Below the pieces are notes generated by a model that was not told where the DNA came from, did not search any database, and worked only from the letters and a program-made list of their open reading frames with translations. Below are positions 53,414 through 60,923 of a DNA stretch of 64,000 nt, piece after piece; positions within the stretch are counted from its first letter, which is position 1; the number at the start of each line of letters is the position of its first letter. The DNA lies in contig NZ_JAEDAE010000003.1 in assembly GCF_016056375.1 (NCBI RefSeq), positions 558,001 through 622,000 on the forward strand, written 5' to 3'. Source of the stretch: Hymenobacter negativus (GTDB lineage Bacteria > Bacteroidota > Bacteroidia > Cytophagales > Hymenobacteraceae). The translations under genes and the position numbers were made by a program.

Positions 53414-54574
53414 TCACGCCCATTGCTTGAGGTACTGAAAAACCTCGGGATGCGTGAGCAGGCCGCCGTGGTGCTGCTGGCCGAACACGGCCGTGCGCAC
53501 ACTGGTGCCGGCCGGCAGGGCGGCTTCATCGCCAAAGGTGGCGTGGCCGCGGGCACTGCCGTGGCCCACCAGCCCATCGCCAAAATACTCGCGCAGGGCC
53601 GAGGGCCGGGTGGCCCGCAGCCACGAGCCCATCAGAATGTGGTATTGCACGCCCGGTAGCGGCGGCACGGGCGTGCGCGGCGGCGTGAGGTCGTTGGCGT
53701 GGGCATCCTGCCAGTCTTCGTCCACCAGAATGGAGTAGCGCAAGTCCTTGATGCCGTTGCTGCGCTGGTTGAGGGCTTTGCTGAGAAAGCGGGTGGGAAA
53801 CAGGTTGATGCGTTCCAGCAGCCGCGCCGTAAAGTGCGAGTTCTGTTCCAGCCACGAGCCGTCGTTGGGCGTGCCGATAAGGAAGATGGAACGCAGGTGG
53901 GCCAGCCAGGGTGCTAGTTGAGTTAAGAGTTGAGAGTTAGAAGTTAAAAGTTGGTTTTTATCTGGTGAATCTGGTTTTGGTGCGGTGGCTTTTAACTCTT
54001 CACTCTTAACCCCTGACTGGCTGCCATAGTAGCCCGCCGACCGGATAATGAGCCCGCCCATGCTGTGGCCCACCAGCACCAGCTCGCCGATGGCGTCGGG
54101 GTAGGTGTCGACCAGCTCGGTGAGCAGGCGGTTGAGCTCGCGGCCGTTTTCGGAGAGGTGCAGGCCGGAGTTGAAGCGCAGGTAGAGGGCGCGGCTGCGG
54201 GTTTCTTCGGCCAGGCGCGGGCCGTAGCGGCGGCTGCCGGGCGCATCCTGAAAACCGGTTTGCCAGATGAGCTCGTCGCCCATCAGGCCGTGGATGTAGA
54301 CCACGGTTTTTTGGTGCGGCTCGGTGAGGCGCAGGGCGGCCACGGGCACGTCCTGCCCGCCACGCCGGAAGCTCATTTGAATGGCGCGCGGGTCGAAACG
54401 GGCCGCCAGCTGGTCGCCGAGGGCGCCGTTGAGCACGGGCAGAAAAAAATGCTGGTGCGCCTGGCCGGCCCGTACCACGTAGCTGGCCCCGCGCACGGGC
54501 AGCAGGGCCGCCCGCCCCACGGCCCCCAGGGCGCGACGGAAGCGGGAGGGCAGCTTGGGGTCAGAATCGGACAT
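53414..54574 (-). CDS. Alpha/beta hydrolase (lipase/esterase-like)
   Basis: 386 residues. The nucleophile elbow is GHSMGG (Ser171), preceded by the oxyanion region VVYIHGLMGDELIWQTGF (about residues 85-103) and followed by FLIGTPNDGSW. It resembles PGAP1-like or lecithin-cholesterol-acyltransferase-like lipases and would cleave esters. No signal peptide; the N-terminus is basic. Residues about 189-218 (ELKATAPKPDSPDKNQLLTS...) are encoded by an AT-rich palindrome inserted in frame (53922-54010), so a flexible loop was added next to the active site. The ATG at 54574 is chosen; the frame upstream of it is unlikely to be coding. Confidence 0.86.
   Translation of the reverse strand: MSDSDPKLPSRFRRALGAVGRAALLPVRGASYVVRAGQAHQHFFLPVLNGALGDQLAARFDPRAIQMSFRRGGQDVPVAALRLTEPHQKTVVYIHGLMGDELIWQTGFQDAPGSRRYGPRLAEETRSRALYLRFNSGLHLSENGRELNRLLTELVDTYPDAIGELVLVGHSMGGLIIRSAGYYGSQSGVKSEELKATAPKPDSPDKNQLLTSNSQLLTQLAPWLAHLRSIFLIGTPNDGSWLEQNSHFTARLLERINLFPTRFLSKALNQRSNGIKDLRYSILVDEDWQDAHANDLTPPRTPVPPLPGVQYHILMGSWLRATRPSALREYFGDGLVGHGSARGHATFGDEAALPAGTSVRTAVFGQQHHGGLLTHPEVFQYLKQWA
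53922..54010. repeat. AT-rich palindromic element inside the hydrolase gene
   Basis: Left arm 53922-53950 and right arm 53989-54010 (GTTAAGAGT..GAGTTAAAAG and complement, with a 7-bp extra stretch in the left arm). Similar GTTAGCAGT-type palindromes lie between genes (57111-57199). Its sequence is clearly more AT-rich than the gene around it, yet it keeps the frame open. Confidence 0.75.
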
Positions 54575-54630
54575 GGGCGGGCGGGAAATGGGCAGTATTA
54601 CCCGAAAGTAGCGACGCCGCCGGTATTGCG

Positions 54631-54661
54631 TTGGCCTTCCGCCCGAAATCAACGTACTTTG
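54631..54661 (+). promoter_or_regulatory. Promoter of the lipoprotein gene at 54687
   Basis: TTGG at 54631-54634, 19 bp, then GTACTTTG at 54654-54661, close to the Bacteroidota TTTG-N19-TAnnTTTG pattern but one base short in the -7 box. The ATG lies 25 bp downstream. Confidence 0.45.
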
Positions 54662-54686
54662 CACCACCAATCCCAAGTACTACTTC

Positions 54687-55025
54687 ATGAAGCTTTCCAC
54701 TCGTCCCGTCCTGGCCCTGTTGCTGGGCACCGCCTTGGCGGCCTCGCTTTCGTCCTGCGATTACCGCTGGAGCCCCGGCCAAAACCCGCAGTTCAAACAC
54801 GGTTTCACCAACGCCCCCGGCTGGCACAAATCAGACGTAGACCGCGACAGCATCAACAACCAGCAGCGCGTGGAGCCCGCCACGGGCACCGGCTCGGCCG
54901 CCGCCCTCAAAAAAGGCACCGTGAAAGAGCAGCTGGACTCGGCCCCGGCCGGTGCCAGCGCCTCCTCGCCCCAAACCGCCAGCGGCCAGATGGCCCCGGC
55001 CGACCAGGCGCAGGCCAAAAAATAG
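54687..55025 (+). CDS. Small lipoprotein of unknown function
   Basis: 112 residues with a lipobox LAASLSSC (Cys24). The mature start CDYRWSPGQNPQFKHGFTNAPGWHKSD is conserved-looking, and the rest is Ala/Ser/Gln-rich and disordered. No family recognised. It has its own promoter and terminator and diverges from the hydrolase gene. Confidence 0.7.
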   Translation: MKLSTRPVLALLLGTALAASLSSCDYRWSPGQNPQFKHGFTNAPGWHKSDVDRDSINNQQRVEPATGTGSAAALKKGTVKEQLDSAPAGASASSPQTASGQMAPADQAQAKK

Positions 55026-55045
55026 CGTTTGCCCTTACTTTTTTC

Positions 55046-55080
55046 AAAAAGCCCGCTGCCGCCTCGGTAGTGGGCTTTTT
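55046..55080 (+). terminator. Terminator of the small lipoprotein gene
   Basis: AAAAAGCCC(G)CTGCCG / (C)GGTAGTGGGCTTTTT hairpin ending in T5, 20 bp after the stop codon. Confidence 0.8.
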
Positions 55081-55226
55081 GCGTTCGGTCCAAGCAGAAC
55101 CGTGGGCCAGGGGTAAGCGCCACTGTGGCAAAAAGGGGCCAACCCCGGGGCCGATATCGGCCGTAGTACCGGAGCTGCGCCAGCTTGGCGGGCGCCGGTT
55201 TTCCACTTCTTCTATCCCTTACCGCT

Positions 55227-56321
55227 ATGCTTTCCAACGATGCCACCCGGGCCAACACGCCCGCTTTCACCGCCGTAGTGCCCGGCCTGAGCGTGCTGCG
55301 CGACGTATTTGTGAACCTGTACTACGCCTTCCCACAAGACCAGCCGCAAGGCCCCTGGGTGCTGATTGACGCGGGCCTGCCCGGCTCGGCAGACAAGATT
55401 AAAAAGCAGGCCGAAGCGCTGTTTGGGGCCAATATGCCGCCCGTTGCCATTCTGCTCACGCACGGGCATTTCGACCATGTGGGCGCTCTGCACGGGTTGC
55501 TTGAAGCCTGGCCCGACGTGCCCGTGTACGCGCATCCGCTGGAGGTGCCTTACCTCACGGGCCGCTCCAGCTACCCCGCGCCCGACCCCACCGTGGGCGG
55601 CGGCCTGATGTCCTACCTGTCGTTCGCCTACCCCAAGCACCCCTACAATTTTGGCGAGCGGGTGCTGGCCCTGCCCGCCGATGGCACCGTGCCCGGCCTG
55701 CCCGGCTGGCGCTGGGTGCACACGCCGGGGCATACGTTCGGGCACGTTTCTTTTTTCCGGGAGCACGACAAAATACTGGTGGCCGGCGACGCCTTCACCA
55801 CCGTTTTTGCCGAGTCCGGCCTTAATACCTTCACGCAGAAGCAGGAGGTGCACGGACCGCCGGCCTACTTTACGCCGGACTGGGACGCCGCCCGCGCTTC
55901 CGTTGAGCTGCTGGCGCGGATGGAGCCCGAGGTCGCGGCCACCGGCCACGGCATTCCGATGCACGGCGAAACCCTGCGCACCCAGCTAGCCGATTTTGCA
56001 GCGCGGTTTGATGCCGTGGCTCGGCCCTCAACCGGCCGCTACGCCCAGCAGCCCGCTACGGCCGACAGCGGCGGCGTGACCTCGGTGCCGCCGCCCCTGG
56101 TGCAGCCCTGGCTGAAAGTGGCTGCCATTGCGGGCCTGGCCCTCGGGGCCGTGGCCCTGGCATCTGCCAGCCGCAGAAAAGCAAAAGGCAATTCCTCTCC
56201 CCATCGAAAGGGATTCAAAAGCCAGGACAACCGGGCACCACACCGTGCGGATGCTTCCGCTACGGGCGACCAGCGCTATTCCGGCACCGAAAGCCGCAAA
56301 ATCGAGACGCAATATCCCTAG
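55227..56321 (+). CDS. MBL-fold metallo-hydrolase with C-terminal membrane helix
   Basis: 364 residues. The metallo-beta-lactamase core has THGHFDHVG (about residues 77-85), TPGHTFGHVSFF, the bridging Asp in VAGDAFTT and the final His in ATGHGIPMHG. It is probably a hydroxyacylglutathione-hydrolase-like or lactonase-like enzyme. After residue ~285 comes one membrane helix (LKVAAIAGLALGAVALASA) and then about 50 polar, basic residues (RRKAKGNSSPHRKGFKSQ...), which is unusual for the family. The ATG at 55227 is preferred over one at 55185. A 33-bp palindrome lies 48 bp downstream. Confidence 0.88.
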   Translation: MLSNDATRANTPAFTAVVPGLSVLRDVFVNLYYAFPQDQPQGPWVLIDAGLPGSADKIKKQAEALFGANMPPVAILLTHGHFDHVGALHGLLEAWPDVPVYAHPLEVPYLTGRSSYPAPDPTVGGGLMSYLSFAYPKHPYNFGERVLALPADGTVPGLPGWRWVHTPGHTFGHVSFFREHDKILVAGDAFTTVFAESGLNTFTQKQEVHGPPAYFTPDWDAARASVELLARMEPEVAATGHGIPMHGETLRTQLADFAARFDAVARPSTGRYAQQPATADSGGVTSVPPPLVQPWLKVAAIAGLALGAVALASASRRKAKGNSSPHRKGFKSQDNRAPHRADASATGDQRYSGTESRKIETQYP

Positions 56322-56369
56322 CATCTGAAACTACCGGGGACGCTCTGGCATTTCCGCTTTCAATCGTTT

Positions 56370-56445
56370 GTCGTCCCGAGCGCAGCGAAGGACCTTGTCA
56401 CGTCAGTACAGGCGTGACAAGGTCCTTCGCTGCGCTCGGGACGAC
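56370..56445. repeat. Perfect 33-bp palindrome
   Basis: Arms 56370-56402 and 56413-56445 (GTCGTCCCGAGCGCAGCGAA... and complement) are identical over 33 bp with a 10-bp loop. The inner half GGACCTT..AAGGTCC with CTTCGC is shared with the element at 22500. It lies between convergent MBL and flavin-reductase genes. Confidence 0.88.
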
Positions 56446-56476
56446 AGTCATTTTCCGCAGTTAGCACGCCATAATC

Positions 56477-57106
56477 CTACTCCGCCACCGGTGGCTGCCC
56501 CACGCGGGCGTAGCCGAAGCGCACGGGCGGCTGCACGGCGTGGTAGCCATCGAGGCCCGAGATGGTGGCCGTGCCCAGGGCCACGAGGTCGAGGGTGCCG
56601 TCGGGGCGCAGGGCTTCGTCGTGCAGGTACACGTGCTCTACGCGGCCCACCAGCAGCACGGTGCCGTTGCTGATGTGGTGTTCTTCGAGCAGCCGCAGGC
56701 CGATGCTCAGGGCACTTTCGGCCACGTAGGGCGCGGGAAAATCGTCACGGTATTCGGCCGTGAACCCGCAAGCATCGAATTCCGAAACAGTGTCCGGGAA
56801 GTTGGCCGAGGTGTGGTGCGCCTGGGCGGCCAGCGCCTCGGGCACGTGGTTGAGGGTGTAGCAGCCGCTGCTTTTGAGGTTGGCGTAGGTGTGGCGCGGC
56901 ACGGTGGTGGGCCGCGTCACAATGCCCAGCAGGGCCGGGTCGGAACCCAGGTGCAGGGCCGAACTAAACACGGCCAGGTTGGTAGCGCCATCGGCCGCAG
57001 CCGTGCCCACCAGGTTAGCCGACTTGAAGCCCGGCAAACCGTTGACGAGGTTAAGGCGGTAGATTTTTTCGAAGCCGGCGATGTCTGCAGCGGTGAGGTG
57101 GCGCAT
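56477..57106 (-). CDS. Flavin reductase family protein
   Basis: 209 residues of the FMN-binding split-barrel flavin reductase type: FKSANLVGTAAADGATNLAVFSSALHLGSDPALLGIV is the flavin-binding entry, followed by HTYANLKSSGCYTLN and ESALSIGLRLLEEHHISNGTVLLVGRVEHV. It reduces FMN/FAD with NAD(P)H, or has lost this and binds flavin only. No monooxygenase partner is nearby. It stands alone between two palindromes. Confidence 0.9.
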   Translation of the reverse strand: MRHLTAADIAGFEKIYRLNLVNGLPGFKSANLVGTAAADGATNLAVFSSALHLGSDPALLGIVTRPTTVPRHTYANLKSSGCYTLNHVPEALAAQAHHTSANFPDTVSEFDACGFTAEYRDDFPAPYVAESALSIGLRLLEEHHISNGTVLLVGRVEHVYLHDEALRPDGTLDLVALGTATISGLDGYHAVQPPVRFGYARVGQPPVAE

Positions 57107-57110
57107 GTGT

Positions 57111-57199
57111 CAGTTAGCAGTGTGCAATTAGCAGTGAACAGTGTGCAAGAAATGCTTTATCAACAAAGTTGTTCACTACTAACTGCACACTGCTAACTG
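57111..57199. repeat. AT-rich palindrome of the GTTAGCAGT type
   Basis: Arms 57111-57139 and 57171-57199 (CAGTTAGCAGTGTGCA... and complement), 29 bp with two mismatches. Each arm itself repeats TTAGCAGTG twice. It sits between the flavin reductase start and the M28 peptidase stop. Confidence 0.8.
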
Positions 57200-57210
57200 T
57201 TCACTGAAAT

Positions 57211-58707
57211 CTACCGTTCCAGCTTGAAGCCGGGCTCGCGGGCGGGTGGTGCCGTGCGGTTGGCCACGGCCCAGCCGGTGAGGTACATCCACTGCGTCAT
57301 GCGCGTGAGTTTGGCGTAGTCGATGCGGCGGGCTTCGTCGCGGGGCGTGTGGTAGTCCACATGCAGCAGCGAGGTGTACATAATGGCCGGGATGCCCAGG
57401 CGGGCGTAGGGCAGGTGGTCGGAGCGGAAATACCAGCCTTCGGGGTGCGTGGGCTTGTCCCACTCGGTGTCGAGCTTGAATTTCGGGCCGGCCTGGTTGG
57501 CCGCCAGCGCGGTTTTCACGAGGTCGGAGGAGTTCAGGTGGGGCGGCGTGCTGCCCAGCAGGGCGGCGCTGTCGGGTGCGTTGCGGCCCATCATCTCCGC
57601 ATTCAGCACCGCCACGATGGATGACTGCGGCACCGTGGGGTGGGCCGAAAAGTAGGTCGAGCCAATCAGCCCGCGCTCTTCCGAACCCTGGTACACGAAC
57701 AGCGCCGAGCGCCGCCCCGGCTGCTGCTTAAAGGCCCGCATGATGGCCAGCAGGGCCGCGCAGCCCGTGGCGTTGTCGTCGGCGCCGTTGTAGATGGAAT
57801 CGCCGGCCACGGGCGCGCGCACGCCGTCGTGGTCCTGGTGGGTGCTGAACAAGACGTACTCCTTCTTCAGCTGCGCATCGGTGCCGGGCATTTTGGCCAC
57901 GATGTTGACCGATGGGTACTGGAAGCTTTCCACCTTTAGCTCGGTGGTGAACTGCTGGCCGGCCTGCTGCACCCAGCTGGCGGCACTGGCGGGCAGCCAC
58001 ACTACGGGCGGTGTGCTCACCACTTTGGTGCTGGCCGCGCCGGGCAGGCTATAGCGCCCCCGCTCATAAATGTGACTCCAATGGTCGTAGAGGGCCTGCG
58101 ACGCCGCATCCGATACGAACACCACCGCCACCGCGCCGGCTTTCACCAGCTCGCCCGACTGCCCGGCAAACTTGCCAAACACGTAGCGCCGGTAGCTGAT
58201 GCCGTCCGTCGGCGCCCCCGATATCTGCACGGCCACGGCCTTGCCTTTGATGTCGACTTTAGCCAGCTCCGCCGCCGAGCCAGTGCCCACATACACCAGC
58301 GGCGCGTTGATGCTGGCATTGGTAGGAGCCGTCACCGCGCCGTCTTCGTTTAGCTTAACATCGTGCGTGCCAATGCGGAGCGTGCTGCCCTTGCTCAGGC
58401 GGGTGCGCTGCAGGTTGAACCACTGGAAGTAAGTGCCGTCGTCGCCGGCAGGCAGCATGCCGGTGGCCCGAATCTGGTCGGCGAGCCACACGGAGGCTTT
58501 CAACTCATCGAGCGTGCCGCCCTCACGGCCCCGAAAATGGTCGTCGGCCAGCGCAAACAGGTCGCGCTTAATGTCGGCTTCGCGGATTGCGCTTTCGGGG
58601 TTGGCCGGTTTGGTGGCGGGCTTTTTTTGGGCCGGAGCCGCCAAGGGCGTAGCTAGCGCGATGATGGCGAGGAGCAGGCGGGCGGCAGCTTGGAAAGGTC
58701 TTTTCAT
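57211..58707 (-). CDS. M28 family zinc aminopeptidase with PA domain
   Basis: 498 residues with a signal peptide (MKRPFQAAARLLLAIIALATPLAAPAQ). A PA-type domain lies at about 120-270 (PLVYVGTGSAAELAKVDIKGKAVAV). The M28 zinc ligands are visible in STHQDHDG, NGADDNATG, QGSEERGL, NAEMMGR and VDYHTPRDE. It is a periplasmic or secreted exopeptidase removing N-terminal residues. It is the last in a series of minus-strand peptidase genes. Confidence 0.93.
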   Translation of the reverse strand: MKRPFQAAARLLLAIIALATPLAAPAQKKPATKPANPESAIREADIKRDLFALADDHFRGREGGTLDELKASVWLADQIRATGMLPAGDDGTYFQWFNLQRTRLSKGSTLRIGTHDVKLNEDGAVTAPTNASINAPLVYVGTGSAAELAKVDIKGKAVAVQISGAPTDGISYRRYVFGKFAGQSGELVKAGAVAVVFVSDAASQALYDHWSHIYERGRYSLPGAASTKVVSTPPVVWLPASAASWVQQAGQQFTTELKVESFQYPSVNIVAKMPGTDAQLKKEYVLFSTHQDHDGVRAPVAGDSIYNGADDNATGCAALLAIMRAFKQQPGRRSALFVYQGSEERGLIGSTYFSAHPTVPQSSIVAVLNAEMMGRNAPDSAALLGSTPPHLNSSDLVKTALAANQAGPKFKLDTEWDKPTHPEGWYFRSDHLPYARLGIPAIMYTSLLHVDYHTPRDEARRIDYAKLTRMTQWMYLTGWAVANRTAPPAREPGFKLER

Positions 58708-58760
58708 GTGGGGTTAAATTCAGAGTAACCGGGTTTGTTCAGAAGCCCCTACGCCGTTCT

Positions 58761-60779
58761 TTATTTCAGATACTGGTCGAGCCAGTCCAGCCACAGCCGG
58801 TTCCACTCGGCGCTGCGCACGGGGTCGGACGGGACGTGGGCCGAAATGGGGAAGGCCACGAAGCGCACCGGTACGTGGTTGTCCTGCAAAGCGTGGTAGA
58901 GCTTGTAGGAGTTGGCAATGGGCACCCGGAAGTCGCCCACATTGTGGAGAATGAGCGTGGGCGTGCGCCAGCGCGTAGCCCGCGAAATGGGCGACTGCGC
59001 CCGGTAGTGGGCCAGGTTTTCGGCGCTAAGCCAGGGCGAGGGACCGTAGTGCCCAGCATTGGCAATGTTGTTGTCGCTCAGGTTGTAGCTGTCGAGCAGG
59101 TCGACTACTGAAGCGGCCGCCACCGCGCAGCGCCAGCGCCGCGACTCGCCCATCAGCCAGGCCGTCATAAAGCCCCCATACGAAGCCCCCGACAGCGCAA
59201 TTCGGCTGGTATCGACCCAGCCGCGCTGCTCCAAGGCGGCAATGCCGGCCAGTACATCGCGCCCCGGCCCGGTTCCCGCATCGTCCCGAATGGCCCGCTG
59301 GAAGGCGTAGCCCAGATTGTCGCTCCCCCGGTAGTTGGGCTGAAATACTATGTAGCCGTGCGCCGCCACCGCCTGCCCCAGCCCATAAAACGCTGTTCGC
59401 GAGGCGTTCGAAGGGCCGCCGTGCATCATCAGCACCAGCGGGTACTTTTTGGCCGGGTCAAAATCGGGCGGGTAGGTGAGGACGCCATCGGGGTGCAGAT
59501 TATCAGACTGCCATTCCACTGCTTCCATGCGGCCCAGGGCTAGCGCAGCGGTTTCGTGGTTGAAATCGGTGAGGCGGCGCGGGGAAGCGGTTGGCGAAGC
59601 CATATAATACAGCTCCGCCGGCCGGCCCGGCTCGTTGGCTGTGAGCGCCACGGCGTTACGGCGGCCCACGGCCATTTCCACCCAGTAACTGCCGTTGGGC
59701 GATACCGTGCCTAGCTTCAGCTTTTGGCTTTTGCCATTCAACTCCTGTTGCCAGATGGAAACCGTCGGGCCATCGTTGCCACCTACAAATAAGCTTTTGC
59801 CGTCCGGGCTCCAGATGGCCCGTTGCAGGTTGCGGTCGAGCGGGCGGCAGAGGTGGCGTGCGGGACCGCCGGTTGCGGGCACCACGTCAAATTCCAGCGA
59901 CTCGAAATAGGGCGGCTCGCGGGGCGTCTGGTAGCTCAGCCAGCGGCCATCGGGCGAGTAGGCGGGCAAATCGACACGGTGGGGCGTGTTGGGTAGCTCA
60001 CGCACCGCGCCCGTGGCCACATCCAGCGTGTACACGGCGGTTTCCTGGTCGCCGGTTTGGGCACTGGGACGCAGCACGCAGGCCAGCGTGCGGCCGTCGG
60101 GAGCCCAGAAGAAGGGGGCCGAAGAGTCGTCGGGCAGACTTAGCGGGCCGCTGGTGAGGCGGCGGGCGGGCTGCCCATCGGTAGCCGAAACCAGCCACAG
60201 GTGGTCGGGCGCGGGTGGCGCGGTGAGCGTCACGCTGCCATTGCCCACTTCGAAACTATCGTTGCCCCGGGCTATTTCGGCGGCGTTGGCCGGCGCATCG
60301 GCGGCTGAGTAGGCAAGGGCGGTGCCATCGGGGCTCCAGGCGTAAAGCTGCACATTGGCCACGGCCGTGGTGAGCTGACGGACGTCGCCGGAGGCCAAAT
60401 TCTGCACGAAAAGCTGGGTATGCGCGTCCTTGCCCGTGCCGGTACGCGCCAGAAACGCCACCCGGTCGCCGGTGGGCGACCAGCGCGGCTGCTTCACGGT
60501 GGGCCGGTCGGCTACCATTACGCGCTGCCGGGCGGTAGCCACATCCACCAGCACCACTTCGGCATCGTGGCGGTTGTTGGCGAGGTTGGGCCGCGACACC
60601 ACGACCAGAATGCTCTTGCCATCGGGCGAGAGCTGCGGGTCGCTCACATTCACCAGCCGGCTGATGTCGGCCAGTTCGAAGCGGCGCTGGGCGTGGCTGA
60701 GGCCGGGCTGGAGGAATAGCAGGGGCAGCAGCCAAAGGAACCGGGGTATCGGAAGCGGTTTAGATAGGATGCTTTTCAT
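58761..60779 (-). CDS. S9 family prolyl-oligopeptidase-like serine peptidase
   Basis: 672 residues with a signal peptide (MKSILSKPLPIPRFLWLLPLLFL). An N-terminal WD40-like propeller (DPQLSPDGKSILVVVSRP; PRWSPTGDRVAFLAR and so on) covers the C-terminal alpha/beta hydrolase. The nucleophile is Ser533 in ALSGASYGGFMTAWL, with Asp in NVGDFRVP and His in ISAHVPSDP. It cuts short peptides, often after Pro or Ala. The ATG at 60779 is chosen for the signal peptide; an upstream TTG at 60794 is unlikely. Confidence 0.92.
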   Translation of the reverse strand: MKSILSKPLPIPRFLWLLPLLFLQPGLSHAQRRFELADISRLVNVSDPQLSPDGKSILVVVSRPNLANNRHDAEVVLVDVATARQRVMVADRPTVKQPRWSPTGDRVAFLARTGTGKDAHTQLFVQNLASGDVRQLTTAVANVQLYAWSPDGTALAYSAADAPANAAEIARGNDSFEVGNGSVTLTAPPAPDHLWLVSATDGQPARRLTSGPLSLPDDSSAPFFWAPDGRTLACVLRPSAQTGDQETAVYTLDVATGAVRELPNTPHRVDLPAYSPDGRWLSYQTPREPPYFESLEFDVVPATGGPARHLCRPLDRNLQRAIWSPDGKSLFVGGNDGPTVSIWQQELNGKSQKLKLGTVSPNGSYWVEMAVGRRNAVALTANEPGRPAELYYMASPTASPRRLTDFNHETAALALGRMEAVEWQSDNLHPDGVLTYPPDFDPAKKYPLVLMMHGGPSNASRTAFYGLGQAVAAHGYIVFQPNYRGSDNLGYAFQRAIRDDAGTGPGRDVLAGIAALEQRGWVDTSRIALSGASYGGFMTAWLMGESRRWRCAVAAASVVDLLDSYNLSDNNIANAGHYGPSPWLSAENLAHYRAQSPISRATRWRTPTLILHNVGDFRVPIANSYKLYHALQDNHVPVRFVAFPISAHVPSDPVRSAEWNRLWLDWLDQYLK

Positions 60780-60799
60780 GGCCGAATTATTCAAATAAA

Positions 60800-60905
60800 A
60801 ACGTCATGCTGAGCGCAGTCGAAGCATCTCTCCCGCAATAGTAAACCCTATCGAATGGATTACTTACTGCGGGAGAGATGCTTCGACTGCGCTCAGCATG
60901 ACGTT
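60800..60905. repeat. Perfect 38-bp inverted repeat
   Basis: Arms 60800-60837 and 60868-60905 are identical over 38 bp (core GATGCTTCGACTGCGCTCAG) around a 30-bp AT-rich centre. The right arm is copied exactly at 4672-4709. It lies between two S9-family genes on the minus strand. Confidence 0.92.
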
Positions 60906-60923
60906 CGTATTGCTCCCGGTGCC

